Of a DNA stretch of 64,000 bases, positions 1-11,038 are shown one piece after another. The stretch covers positions 236,596,337 through 236,660,336 of the forward strand of contig NC_039358.1 of NCBI RefSeq assembly GCF_003573695.1. Direction: 5' to 3'. The translations under genes were made by a program, and so were the position numbers. Positions within the stretch are counted from its first letter, which is position 1. The number at the start of each line of letters is the position of its first letter. A model generated the notes under the pieces. The model saw nothing but the letters and a program-made list of their open reading frames with translations. It had not been told where the DNA came from and made no database searches. Source of the stretch: Papaver somniferum (taxonomy: Eukaryota; Streptophyta; Magnoliopsida; Ranunculales; Papaveraceae).

Positions 1-2711
1 TATCCGCCAATAGATGGCCACACTCCGGCATTCTCATCCAATGCTCCCATTTGACCGGTGCATTTTCCTCCGGGCCTTTAACACTAGTTATCAAATCTTT
101 AAAAGTTGCTTCTTTGTCCTCCATGGAACCTTCTAGCATCATTGAGATATGAAATTCCTTGTCATTTTCTAGTCGGGCGGCCATCTTTTTTCTTATGTAT
201 TGGCATTGGGTGAGATTCTCCTCAACCGCTCCACTTAGGTGTCCCAATTTTTGCGAGACAACGTGAAACCCACAATTTCCATCTTTTGGGACGTCGTCGG
301 TACCAATAACGAACTCTTGAATAATTGGAAGGAGTTGTACGCGATACTCTTACAACACCGGTTGTACTACCTTCCTTGGACGACCTCTTTTCTTCCCAAC
401 ATCTCCTTGGCTTGCTTGTCTCTCAAGAGGTAGAGTGTCATTTGGATTCAAGTTTGAGACCGTTGGTGTAGTTGAATCCTTCCTTGGCCGACCCGTTTTC
501 TTTCCAACAAATTCCACACTTGCTTGACTCTTAAGAAGTGGAATGATATTTGGATTCAAGTTTGAGACCGTTGGTGTAGTTTTTTCTTTTCGCGGATGAC
601 CTCTATTCTTTTTAGCCGTTTCCTCCTTGTATTGCGCCTCAGTATAAACATGTCCGGATGGATCGCACTTTGTACTCAAAGGCTCTTTAATTTGTTCCCT
701 TTCGGATTGATCGCACTTTGTACTCAAATACTCTTTAATTTGTTACCTTTCTTCCGCCCTCGTCTTTGTGGTAGGTGGTCTACCCGTTGGATATTGTTTC
801 TCCGGTTCTTGAAGTTCTTCCATAAAAGGGTAAACAATCGGCATCAACTTGTGCTTCATAGTTTGTTTGTCCAACCTATTAAACTTGGGGTACTTTTCAA
901 GGATTATTCTCCCAAGTTCCACGTCGCCAAACTCTTCACCGGGATCTTCTCTTGGAGCCGGTTTGAAAGATAATTGCTTCCAATAAGGATCGATATCATC
1001 AAGAGGAATGAGATTTTTGTACCTACCAAGCATATGACAAAATGGAAGTCCGATAGACTTACAAGGAATCTCGGTCGTCATACTTTTTATACTTTTTAAA
1101 CAAAGCGAGATGTTTCATCATAAAACGTATTGCCCAATGCGAGACGTTGCAATGTATACCAACAAGCATCCAATTATCCTCCTTAAACTCCCTCAACTTC
1201 TGGAATCTACTTTCTTGGAATTGCTTTTTTATCTTGTTGATATCATTATTAGTGTACTCATGGATAACATGTTGCACCATCACAATCCCATTTTTACTTG
1301 TGAAAAGTAGACCTTTTAGTCTCCCATGAGCTTGCTCTACCATACTTGTGGATTCAAGTTTGAAATGTTTATAGTCGTAAGTAAAAGCATACAAAAACCT
1401 CTCTTTGTGTGGCCTCAACCATTGTTTCTTGCAATATTCCACTACTTTGGGGTAATTAGTCCTCCAATCTTCCTCGAACTCCTTCAAGTTTATCTCATAT
1501 CTTGCAACACTCATCGACCAAACCACCTTATGCCACGCTTTCATGAATAACCCAAACTTGATCTCACCTTCTTTCCATTCTTCGCCTTCTTTCTCTTTCT
1601 CCTTCTCTCGCTCCTCTTTAGTTAGTTTGATAAGATGTTCATCTTCCTCTTTTTCACGTTTAGTTCCTTTCTTTGCCTTCGGTCTTTGGATATGACTTCT
1701 ATAATTCTTTCTAAGATTGCATTGTATATGCCAAGTGCAAAGGAAATTTTGTGCATTGGGAAAGACTATCCTCACGGCGTTCATTATTGCTTGCTCATTG
1801 TCGGTGACTATAACCCCGGGAGTCTCGTCTTCGTGGTAGAGAAGATTCAAAGTTTCCAATGCCCAAATATAGCTATCATCCTTCTCACGATCCATAAAAC
1901 ACCATGCCACCGTGAACGATTGCTTATCCGAGGTTTTTCCAACAATGTTCAACAAAGGCATGTTGTACCTATTCGTCTTATAAGTACAATCCATGAACAA
2001 AACTTGGTAAAAACAACGCTCCAATTGAATCATATCGGGATGCACAAGAAAAATACGATCCACCTTCCCCTCCGATGACTCATGGTGTCTCACCGTGTAG
2101 TTGTATTTGTGTATTAACCATTGTGATTCTTCCATCACCTTTATTCCATCCCATTCAATTCTTTTAATAGTTGCATTGGACGCATAAATTGTAGACAATG
2201 AAGAGAGGTTATTCTTGTCATCCCTCTTGAACTTACTAAGGAGCTTGCTTGCTTTAATTCCCCAACTTTTTCTTACTTGTTCGAACTCGTGCGGTTTCAA
2301 CTTGGCAACTTGACAATGCCCAACAAGAGTTTCCGGATCTTTATGGTTATGCCAACCAACATCAACTCTACTCATTCTCAACACATTGTCGGTTTCTTTG
2401 TTCCTCCAAAAAATAATCTTGAATGGGAATCCACACTTCTTTGACTTGGTCTTGTACACCCTAGTCGTCTTCTTATCATACACATAACCCTTTCTCTTGT
2501 GACTTTTGTCCGACGACCCATAACACTCGCATACCATTTCAAACCGCGTAGATTTTTGTTGGGTGTTTTTCACTAGAACGCACATCTTCTCTTTTGCTTT
2601 CTCAATAATCCATTTGACCGCGTCGTTTTTATCCTCCCATTCCAAATCATTAGCGTAATGTGCGGAAGTATCAGAACCCCTAATTTTCTGAGCTTGAGGT
2701 TGATCCGTCAT
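1..2711 (-). pseudogene. MULE transposase with SWIM, AT-hook and OTU domains, broken
   Basis: From the ATG at 2711 the frame codes for a FAR1/MULE-like transposase. A Cys/His-rich DNA-binding region lies near residues 60-126 (ending WHNH). The DDE-type core has aspartates in FMDCTYKTNRY and VTDNEQAI and a glutamate in MVEQAHGRLK. The frame stops at 1059 but continues in another frame from 1081 with a SWIM-like end (GLPFCHML) and a family-typical IPLDDIDPYW segment, so a frameshift lies near 1060-1085. The second frame has in-frame stops at 743 and 350. Past these it shows three AT-hook-like repeats (RGRPRK type) and an OTU domain with the catalytic DGNCGF motif that is open to the window edge. 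Known family: plant MULEs carrying an OTU domain. Two nonsense codons and one frameshift make this copy inactive. Confidence 0.85.
353..727 (-). repeat. AT-hook repeats and a 48-bp coding duplication in the MULE protein
   Basis: Three spaced copies of a basic AT-hook-like motif (KKNRGHPRK, KKTGRPRK, KKRGRPRK) are each followed by a conserved TTPTVSNLNPN-type linker, or by the OTU start in the last case. Just upstream of them, a 16-codon unit (EQIKEPLSTKCDQS and neighbours) occurs twice in tandem. The first copy has TAA where the second has GAA, and this causes the stop at 743. AT-hooks bind AT-rich minor groove in other proteins; that role here is inferred. Confidence 0.7.
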
Positions 2712-2768
2712 CGGTACCAATCCAACAATCTACAAAACATCAAAATTTAGTTGGTATGAATTACCAAG

Positions 2769-3056
2769 GTCGGCAAGGTCTACAAAAAAAACACTGCCGA
2801 CCATAAAGAAGCCGACACGTAGGAAAAATTTAACAGTGCCAACCAGACTAGAGTCGGCAAGGTTCGAAAACTTGAAAATGCCGGCTTAAGCATTTTCAAG
2901 TAACGACTCCTAGGTTGTAAAACTGAAAGTCGGCATGGTGTAAATTTTCTACCCTGCCGACAAGAATACTGCTCATGAAAAGTCGGCACGTTGTTGCAAT
3001 ACAAACCACGCCGGCGTGTTTGGTCGGCATGATCGAAAAGCGTCGACCCTGCCGAC
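2769..3056. repeat. Array of GC-rich hairpin units (GTCGGCA..TGCCGAC)
   Basis: Six to seven units of about 34 bp each start with GTCGGCANGGT and end with ACCNTGCCGAC or close variants. Examples are 2769-2801 and the units near 2931-2965, 2980-3015 and 3023-3056. Each unit can fold into a hairpin with a 7-11 bp stem and a loop of about 12 bases. Loop and spacer sequences differ, so this is not a simple tandem satellite. The array lies between the acidic exon and the transposase frame, hence probably in an intron or 5' leader of the transposase transcript. Confidence 0.8.
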
Positions 3057-3140
3057 CCTGTGCAACAAAAGTGAAAAAACAAAACAAAAATTCATCATTT
3101 GCATGGAAAAATCACAATCTTCACCACGTATGTTGTCTAC

Positions 3141-3365
3141 CTAATTACTTGTAGCTCCATTCTCTTCTTCTTGGTCATTGGATTCTACGTTTGACTCAAG
3201 ATATTCATCACTTCCATACTCATCATGAGTTTGAGGAAAATAAAAGTGAGGGTCATGCATGTAATCCATTTGATCATGGTCTGGTAGATCATCATACAAG
3301 TATTCATATGTAGGAGGAAAGTTAGAAGACTCCCCCACTTCAAAATCTGGATTTGAATCACTCAT
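3141..3365 (-). CDS. Short acidic ORF, likely first exon of the MULE gene
   Basis: A 74-codon frame starts with ATG at 3365 and is rich in Asp, Glu and Ser; I recognise no domain. It lies upstream of the transposase on the same strand and inside the inferred element end. A candidate splice donor (A|GTAATT) sits at its end, and a candidate acceptor (TTTTGTAG) lies just before the transposase frame near 2730. The phases of these two sites do not match directly, so the exact junction is unresolved. It may instead be a separate small ORF. Exon status is inference. Confidence 0.4.
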   Translation of the reverse strand: MSDSNPDFEVGESSNFPPTYEYLYDDLPDHDQMDYMHDPHFYFPQTHDEYGSDEYLESNVESNDQEEENGATSN

Positions 3366-3627
3366 ATCACAAATTTCTCAAAAACCCTAACTTTTCCCCC
3401 CCAAAACTTCCTCTACTACTTCATTCTACTTCTCTCTCTCTAAATTATTTCTAAAACCCAACTTATAAATCAACTAATTAATTTAACTAATTTAACTAAT
3501 CTAATCATTTTAATTAAATTAGTGCTAATCATTGTGGGGGCATTTTAGCCATTTATAAAATACAAGGTTAAGGGGTGGCTTGGTTTTACTTCATAATGAC
3601 CAGATTTTGTCTTATTGGGTATATCCC

Positions 3628-4895
3628 AATCAAGCCAGATTTCTTTTACTCATTGTAAAATCTTGGGATTTATGATTTGAATCTTACAATTCGTCTCAAA
3701 ATTTCCCAAAACGATCAATTCTACCGTAAATCTTATGTACGATTCTCATTCTGGCTCTTGCGATATACATGGATTCATTAGTCAGACAAGTCTAAATCTG
3801 CTTTCCATGTGATTTTATTAAAATTAAATTTTTTTATCAGACAAGTCTAAATCTGTTCTTTACATGTGATTTTATTAAAAATAGTTTTTTTACAGGCATT
3901 TTGACTCAAGCTAGAGCACAAGATTCGAACTCAAAATGCCACGTCCACCTAATTAAAGTGCCCACCCACTACTAACATATATTTAAATTATTAATTTATA
4001 ACTCCAATATACACATGTATTTACAAATTTACCACGAATCAAGTGATTTGAATATTAAAAATGAAAACCGCTTCGCTGCAATGTGATTCACAATTCACAA
4101 TTAGACAACCTTGTTACTAGTGCAATGGCTATTATTTGACAAGAAAAAGAAAACAAACCGTATCCAAAACCACAGAACCAAGATGTGATTCAATGGAGGA
4201 AGGTTGGATTCCTATTCTTCCCTACTCCGTGGGGGAATACATGAATTACCTTCCCACCTAAAAACACAAAGGTAGCTGAATCACACATAGAAGGTGATAT
4301 GTTAAGACTCTTTAGCGTACTATATAAACATAAACACTGCTGCTTTGAGCACCACCACCCTAACTAGATTTTGTTTGATTGAAACAAAACAAAGATGTAG
4401 TCTCTCTTTGTAATCCGTTTCCATAGCACCAACAATAACTTCCAATTCCAAATGACTCTAATTCTATACTTCTCATAGATCTCTTTGCTCAGTTAATTAT
4501 AAATAAATAAAAAAAGATTGTACCCAAAATTGATAGTCTTTTTACTGAATGGAAAGAAAAAAGAAAAACAGATGCAATCAGGTAAATTGCAGTTGCTTTG
4601 TTTACCACTATCTTAACTAACTTGTATTGGTTTTATCTTAGGGATGCGTTGAGACATTGGCGAACACTAAATAAGGTATGGACGAATTACCAAAGCGCGG
4701 ATGATCATTATAACATGTTCTCGACCGTATTGATCAGCTAATAATTTGATTTAGTTTCATCGAACTACCATCACAAACAAAGATGGCTAGGTATACCCTA
4801 TTTGATTTAATTCTTCTCTTATTGTTTGCATCTACTTGTTATTGTTGTAGCTTGCAGAAAGAAGGGTGAGCACTGCTCCATAATCAAGAACTTAT
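3628..4895. other. Intergenic; small tandem duplication only
   Basis: No coding or RNA gene is recognisable. At about 3780-3890 a segment of about 55 bp (TCAGACAAGTCTAAATCTG, then CATGTGATTTTATTAAA) is repeated twice in tandem. The rest is AT-rich sequence. Confidence 0.5.
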
Positions 4896-5640
4896 TCAAC
4901 CAGATAAAATTGTGTTGCGGTCCTTTGCATTGCGATGGGCTCTTCGACGGGCATTATGCGAGACCACCAAACATACCTCTGCGTCGATTCTGAGATCACC
5001 ACGACGAAGTCGCCTTTGCATTGGAACATATTGAAATTTAATATCAACAAAAGTAGGAACTGCATCTTTTATTTTTAAAATTACAGATCTAATGCTCCAA
5101 GGGATACTTCTGGATTCTCCAAGTATTGCATCAATGACGTTTGAAACATCACCTTCAATGACCACTTTGCCGAAACCAAATTTGATTCCCACTACAATTC
5201 CCAGATTGCAGGCAATCGCTTCAGCAAGAATTGGTGAAGTGGCATAAAAAATGGTTGTAACATAACCTAAGAAATTGCCATTGTGATCCTGAACAACTGC
5301 TCCCGCTGCACGATTGTTGGGTAGAAACGCTGCATCAACGCTTATCTTTACATATTAACGACCAGGTGGACTCTACATGTTGTTTGAATGAGAGATGTGA
5401 TTGCTCCGTTTCCCATCTTATGTAAGACATTGCAGAGAGAAATTGGGAGATAGTCTGAAGCTAATGCTCGATTCTTAATCTTTGGAATCAATGTGATGTT
5501 AGTGTGAACATCATTACATATAATATCCCAACTTTTTTTATCGAAGACAGAGTATCCATCCGGACCGGGGCTTTTGAGAGCAGCCTTTACTGGATTCTCA
5601 TAGTTTTGATTCTCATAGGGTCGGGGCGGGATTTGAGAGC
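4896..5640 (-). pseudogene. LINE retrotransposon ORF2 remnant (RT blocks plus RNase H)
   Basis: The minus strand first shows LINE reverse-transcriptase blocks: LKSPGPDGYSVFDKKSWDII near 5600-5530, TLIPKIKN, and YLPISLCNVLHKM near 5450. It then passes directly to a plant LINE RNase H-like (RVT_3) domain with ISVDAAF, ILAEAIACNLGI and VVIEGDVSN, matching the D..E..D acid pattern. The frame from about 5352 to 4896 is open through the RNase H part. Most of the RT between these blocks is missing, so this is an internally deleted, dead copy. Known family: L1-type plant LINEs with a C-terminal RNase H. Confidence 0.8.
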
Positions 5641-6189
5641 AGCTTTTACTAGAGAAATATAATGTAACATTGTAATTGATTCTTTAGTTTCATAACGCGG
5701 AAAGAAGTAAATACAGGTAGCCTAATTTATGAAAATTCCAAGAACATTCATTCCAAGTCGATCTATCTATATCCAAGGGAGTAGTGAAGAAAATACATCT
5801 GTTTCATCAGAATTCTTCAAGTAACCTGTACAAATTTACAACGTAAAATCTGCTGTTGGATATAAAATAGGCACATTGATAGATTTGCTTGTTAAAAACT
5901 ACTAGCTAGTAGTTACTGAATTTCCATTAGATGAAATTATGTTGTCTAATGTGCATACACAATGTAAGTAACTTATCATTTCAAGTGGAACAGTTAGATC
6001 AACAGCCTGACCAACAACTGACCAAACACTGTTGCATTACAGAACTAGAAGATGACCCACTTTAGCCTGTGAATGAAATGACCACCAAGAAACAGTAGCT
6101 TCATCCATTCACTTGTCGCACGAGGATGCTTAACTTACTCTTTTCAGCGGGATAACGGAATCTATTCGTAGAAGAGGGTAGGAGCAGAA
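5641..6189. other. Intergenic, nothing recognised
   Basis: AT-rich sequence without a convincing frame, RNA gene or repeat. Confidence 0.5.
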
Positions 6190-6690
6190 TGATTAAAGAC
6201 TTGTGGCTTGTTGCGAACATGGCTATTCGAGCCGAGCTGTGGAAGTTGCGCAACAAAGTTTGTTTAATGTTCAAGGGAATTGGTTTGGTTTCAAGGTAGA
6301 GTTTATCAGGTCATTAGTGATAATTCTGTTCTGTTCGGATAAAGGGTTATATGGATGTGCGTATTTTAGATTGTTTCAGAGTTAGGTTTAGAACGGCAAA
6401 GAACTCAACGCCTGTTGAGTGTTCTTGGAGTCATCCGATTTAAATTTGCTGTGATGAATGCAGCTAGAGATGCATCGTGTCGTTATGTGCTGTTCTCTTT
6501 GGCCAGGAATGGGAAAGCAGATGGGGTGTGAGGCATATTTGTGTCAGATCAGATTCTGCGAGTGCCGTGCAGGGAAGGTAGGCCGGATTCCTTTCCTTCT
6601 GTGCCTGGCAAGATTCCTTTTGGGATTCAAATATCTCTCTGATGTTTTTAGGGTCTCTTGTGATCCTAGTTTTTCTATCATGTAAACTTC
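6190..6690 (+). pseudogene. Probable LINE ORF2 C-terminal remnant
   Basis: A plus-strand reading gives LWLVANMAIRAELWKLRNK, resembling the zf-RVT/post-RT region of plant LINEs (a typical form is ..ELWKxRNK..). After frameshifts follows AARDASCRYVLFSLARNGKA, which may be a decayed RNase H start. No long frame survives. The orientation is opposite to the LINE remnant at 4896-5640, so they are probably separate insertions. The identification rests mainly on the one motif. Confidence 0.4.
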
Positions 6691-6984
6691 GTTAGATAAA
6701 GGAATCGATTCTGCAGGCTCTATTTTCTCCTATCTTTGGGGGAGTACTTGGACCAACAGTATTAAAGTAAAAACAGATAAAAACTGAGATTTCATTACTA
6801 ATAATAAAGTTTGTATTACTCAAACAAATAGTGTGCTGATTTAAAATAAAACTCTACATAAAACTAAAATAACTAAAAACTAAAGAAGAAAAACAAACTC
6901 CTAAAATATAAAATATATCGATTGCTAAAAGCTCAAAACTATTGCTGAATCTTGTACTACTTCAAAACTTTGCATCGGCAGCAA

Positions 6985-7704
6985 TTAGACCATAGCGAGT
7001 TCTTTTGCTTTCACGGCCTCATCATCAATCTGGTCCTCTTTCTTTGGGCCGTTTCTAAACCACCACCATACTCCGATTTGGATTAAACCAAAAACAAATC
7101 CCGACCCGTTACTTACCAATAGATAGATATCATAACGGAGAAGTGCAAAAGCCAACCAACAGCCACCGTTGAGAGCATTAAAAAGAAGAAGCCACTTGGG
7201 CATATACTGGCTGCTCTTTGATTTGCAAACCTGATACAGATTGTCGAGCGGCATAGCATACATCAATATGTTGAAGATGTCACACAATATACCGATTATC
7301 TTGGGTCTGTTTGCAATACAACGTGGTTCTAGAGTAAGAAGCAGTACTACCGCAGCATAAAAAACAGCTTCACCAGCAAACACCAACATCACATAACGTC
7401 TTCCTTTCTTGGTTGCATAGATCAAGAATATGCAAACGTAGATCAGTTCAATCCCAATACCAACGCCGTTAATTGTAACGACAAGAGTATCATGTGGATG
7501 AACAAAAGGTAATCCATAGTAGACCCATAGTACACAATTCAGAATTGTAGCTAAATAAGGATTTGGAGAAAAGTCCTCTACTGCTCCTTTTTTGATAATT
7601 TCATAAAACGTAGGTGCAGGCGAAAGAAATAAACCGAAAGATATGACGTTACCTGCGAACCCGACTCCAGTACGAATGTGATCGATTTGTCGTGCAGTAA
7701 CCAT
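6985..7704 (-). CDS. SWEET-family sugar transporter, intronless
   Basis: This 239-residue protein has the MtN3/saliva (SWEET) architecture of seven membrane segments in a 3-1-3 layout, near residues 14-31, 48-68, 72-96, 104-125, 136-152, 170-190 and 193-216. Family signatures are GNVISFGLFLSPAPTF, EDFSPNPYLATILNC, YGLPFVHPH and LFNALNGGCWLAFALLRYDI. SWEETs are bidirectional sugar uniporters in plasma or vacuolar membranes; the N-terminal half resembles clade II members. The substrate cannot be read from sequence. The gene is one uninterrupted exon, although most plant SWEET genes have several introns. The C-terminal tail is short and charged (KKEDQIDDEAVKAKE). A paralogue lies at 59674-60408 on the same strand. 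The start is the ATG at 7704; length is normal for the family. Confidence 0.95.
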   Translation of the reverse strand: MVTARQIDHIRTGVGFAGNVISFGLFLSPAPTFYEIIKKGAVEDFSPNPYLATILNCVLWVYYGLPFVHPHDTLVVTINGVGIGIELIYVCIFLIYATKKGRRYVMLVFAGEAVFYAAVVLLLTLEPRCIANRPKIIGILCDIFNILMYAMPLDNLYQVCKSKSSQYMPKWLLLFNALNGGCWLAFALLRYDIYLLVSNGSGFVFGLIQIGVWWWFRNGPKKEDQIDDEAVKAKELAMV

Positions 7705-7830
7705 CTTGATTGATCAGAGAAGAGAAAAAAGAAAGATGAAAATACTAGATACGAGAGATGAATGAATGTGAAGGTAGAGGTCTGATGAACCTGTATATAT
7801 ATATATTACATATGACTTGCTGCAGAGGAT
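7705..7830 (-). promoter_or_regulatory. SWEET 1 5' leader and core promoter region
   Basis: An alternating TATATATATATAT tract at about 7793-7806 lies about 90-100 bp upstream of the start codon and could act as a TATA region. Short blocks around it (GAAGGTAGAG, AGGTCTGATG, TTGATCA, CTTGCTGCAGA) recur in the same order upstream of SWEET 2, so the 5' regions are homologous. The transcription start is not known. Confidence 0.45.
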
Positions 7831-8399
7831 CAAGTGACAAGATATCAGAGTTCTAACTTATCTAAAATCCTAAGAATTATCTTATCAAACCGACTGAATT
7901 TTTCATATAGAACGAGTATTTGTGGAACAGTGGAAATGATAAATCAACGGATAGGATTTCAAACACCTGAAAACGTGGGGCTCGCTTGTTAAAATCATCC
8001 GTTCATTTACCTGTACGTAAAATTAGGATAGAGTTTATATTTTGCAAATATATATTTGAAGACATATTAGAATGTAGTTTTGAAAATCCAAAATACCGGA
8101 TCATTCGGATGGTGTGATGAAATGGTATGCAATAGAGTGTGGAGAAAGTTTAGGAGGTAGTGTTTTAAACTTTCAAAAGTTCTTATAATTTTGCCGTTTT
8201 TATTGTTGTATAATGATGATAATGTTCGATAATATATATCTTTAAAATCCTTTTTTCTTTTTGTTTAATGAGTGATCTATATTTGCTTTAGGAACAAGTT
8301 ATAAGTTCCGGCCAAGTTATAAGTCCAGACCGATCGAAACATCCATCAGCTGTCTGTTGAGGCGTACGTGAGTATATATATATCACTTGCTTTTCAATG
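7831..8399. other. Intergenic, nothing recognised
   Basis: AT-rich upstream sequence of SWEET 1 with no supported feature. Confidence 0.5.
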
Positions 8400-9070
8400 C
8401 ATCTTACAGGAGAAAGTAAAAGGCCGCGTAAGCAAAAGAAACAGCCTAATCGATATTATACTTACCCTCTTTGGAATTTGAGAACGGCCAAATAGCCGAA
8501 GTCTTTGGATATGGCAACAGCTGCATGAACAAACCCAACTAATTGAACCCGGTTAATTATCAATATGAGCTTTCAAATACAAGTTTTTCTTTTTTCATTT
8601 TATATCTGATGCCCATAAAAAGTTGACCAACTAGGATAGTTCATATTAGTTAGCTGCCATGATAGTTTGTTTTCCCTTTCCGCAATACTAATAATTTATC
8701 ATTTTGAATATTTGTGTTCATAACAACGGATAGTTATCTGCTTTCAGTCACTAGCGATGTAGCACTATATATAATTTTGAATATGTGCAACTATGGTTGC
8801 CAAGTGCCTAGCTAGTTATAGATTGGCAATTACAAGGTTTGCCTAAACTCAACTGTGTTGCTCTTTGTCATAAATTGTCTTGAACTACATTTGGTTTTTT
8901 TCATTCTGCAGTATGTCTTGAATACCCTCCTTTGTTAACATACATGATTGTCTCCTTCCTTCCTTCATCTCTTAAGCATCAGTTCACTTCCATTCCATTT
9001 CATGATTAGGCTCCCTCCTGCACCGAACTCAATTGCAAGTTCGCTAGCATTTCTGTTTTTCATGTCTTGT
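8400..9070 (+). repeat. Diverged partial copy of the gene-like repeat unit (U0)
   Basis: The segment matches later parts of the 22790-56835 repeat units: GAGAACGGCCAAATAGCCGA followed by AGTCTTTGG, the CCCATAAAAAGTTGACCAAC block, GATAGTTCATATTAGTTAGC, TTGTCTTGAACTACATTTG, and ATACCCTCCTTTGTTAACAT. Promoter and first-exon modules are missing. One frame still reads LEFENGQIAEVFGYGNS, like the other units. It is an isolated outlier about 14 kb from the main run. Confidence 0.65.
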
Positions 9071-9386
9071 GTTGCGGACTTGCAAATATTGACTAAAATA
9101 AACCGAGGGAAACTAAAACTAGTTTAGTAGGATTCAGGGTTCTTTCGCTGAAATGCAGTATACAAATAAGTAAATTACTAGTCTAGATGAGGTAACCCAG
9201 ACTTTGTCAAACACTCTACTGGATGCTTGCAAAACAGCTGTATAATGGTAGACTTAATCGTACCCCTTATGGTTAAAACAGTTCCATACACTCAGACTGA
9301 GTAAAGTAGTTCCCAAACAACCATAGATTTATTTCCATATATAGTTACAAGTTTAGCTAACAGTATTTATATTTGTTGTTTAGGTA

Positions 9387-9959
9387 TGTTGAGATTATTA
9401 GTCACACATTGTCGGGGCAATCTAAGATCCTGTGGTTTATAATTCTTTGGGCCTCTCCACTCATCGCCAATCGGTTTTGAGTTGGATGCCCGTATTCTAG
9501 CATGTTATGAGAGTAGGCTATTTCTATTTGCGACGAGTTATTTGACCGCGCCTTTATTCCGCGTCACCCGATTTAATTGTGTCCACGTGTTAGACTCAAC
9601 TAGGCTACATGTGAGGGGGCGTGTTGAGATTATTAGTCCCACATTGTTGGACAATCTAAGATATTGCGGTTTATAATCCTATGGGCCACTCCACTCATTG
9701 CCAATTGGTTTTGAGTTGGATGCCCGTATTCTAACATGGTATCGGAGCAGGCTATTTGCGTTGAGTCATTGACCGTGCCTTACTCTGCGTCACCCGATTT
9801 AATTTTCCACGTGTTAGACCCAACGAGGCTACACGTGAGGGGGCGTGTTGAGATTATTAGTCCCACATTGTCTGGGCAATCTAAGATCCTGCGGTTTATA
9901 ATCCTTTGGATCTCTACTCATCGCCAATTGATTTTGAGTTGGATGCTCGTATGCTAACA
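9387..9959 (+). mobile_element. Tandem TRIM retrotransposon (LTR-int-LTR-int-LTR)
   Basis: Three LTRs of about 115 bp (9387-9502, 9622-9736, 9846-9959) each begin TGTTGAGATTATTAGTC and end CTAACA or CTAGCA. The first two are followed by a primer-binding site of the initiator-tRNA type: TGGTATCGGAGCAGG at 9737 and a decayed form at 9503. Internal domains of about 110-120 bp end in a polypurine tract (GTGAGGGGGCG) directly before the next LTR. There is no coding capacity, as expected for a TRIM. The flanks are AGGTA and AGATA, a probable 5-bp target duplication with one change. Confidence 0.88.
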
Positions 9960-9964
9960 AGATA

Positions 9965-11038
9965 GATGTGAACAGAAATAAATGATGTTCATTATCAAAT
10001 GCATGTGCCTTATTTTAGTGTCTTTTATGTCCTGCCAGTTTGTGTTATTTTATTTCTATGTTAAGTTGATTGGTTGGTCAGGGCGAGCATGACATGCAAC
10101 ACAAATTTGACAACAATTGAAAACCTAAAAACTTTTCTCAGACTCACAAATCTTGCCTTTTGCGTTTATGGCATTATGGAAATATATTGCTGGGTTTAAA
10201 CTAGCCATGGATGAAAAAAGTTTAATTTGTACAGATTGTCGTAGGTGCCTGGAAGAGATGATGACATGCTTAATTTTTTTTGGGTTAGTCTATTTAAAAT
10301 GATTAACAGTGATAGAACTGCAAGGTAAGCATGCGCATTGTTTGTCTAAGTCTTCCTTCTGGCTACTTCTGTAATGTCCAGGTTGAATTTTTGTTTCAGT
10401 GTTCTTCCTGTTAAGTTAGTGTACGCACAAGAAAACTGCACCAATATTTCTTATAATACCTCGAAATCATTTGCAGAGATGTGCACTTTTGTGAATAGAC
10501 CAACTTGTTTCTGTCGTAATTTATATAGAACTAACTAGTGGATTTCCCGTGCCATAAAGGCACAGGATTGATGTCAATGCAAAACATCTCTGCAGGTAGG
10601 CTCCTGCCGCTCGTCTCTCTAGTCGCCACCAAAGCAAGTTATAAGTAAAAACGAACAAAACACTAAAGGGCAGTACATTTGAATGCAAAAATCATTTAAT
10701 TAGAAATCCTTTTTAGCGTCAAGATGGCAATAAATCCAAATGAGGCTTCTTATTATGGGACCAACAGTTTTTATTATCACGTAATAATCGTGACAAAAGT
10801 GAACAGGAAAATCATTATCCTAACCTTTCATTATGGACAACATGTGTTAAAATGTCTTCATTCTTAGTTTTCTGCTGAGCATGACATCTCACCGTCACTG
10901 CCGGGGCGACATCACTACAACCTCTCAGCCGTGATCATTCGTATCCAATACAATCAGTAATGGTGAAAATGTTTTTAGGAAGAAAAATTTGGATACCGTT
11001 GATTGATGCCCTAATTCGGGTTCTTTGATCTACTTTAA
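9965..11038. other. Intergenic, nothing recognised
   Basis: No supported gene or clear repeat boundary; AT-rich with short decayed fragments. Confidence 0.5.

Larger units (their letters stand above)
1..3627 (-). mobile_element. OTU-type Mutator-like element (MULE), partial
   Basis: The element reads on the minus strand and runs off the left edge of the window. It holds a MURA-type transposase with an OTU cysteine-protease domain downstream of it, an intron-like segment with a hairpin array, a short acidic exon, and a terminal segment. The right end is placed near 3627, where the reverse strand starts GGGATATACCCAATAAGAC. The same terminal pattern (a GGG-TATACCCA start, then GAAGTAAAACC and CTAAAATGCC) recurs at 52317 and, more loosely, in the 60890-61108 fragment. 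The other terminus and the target duplication lie outside the window, so the exact end is inferred. Confidence 0.75.
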
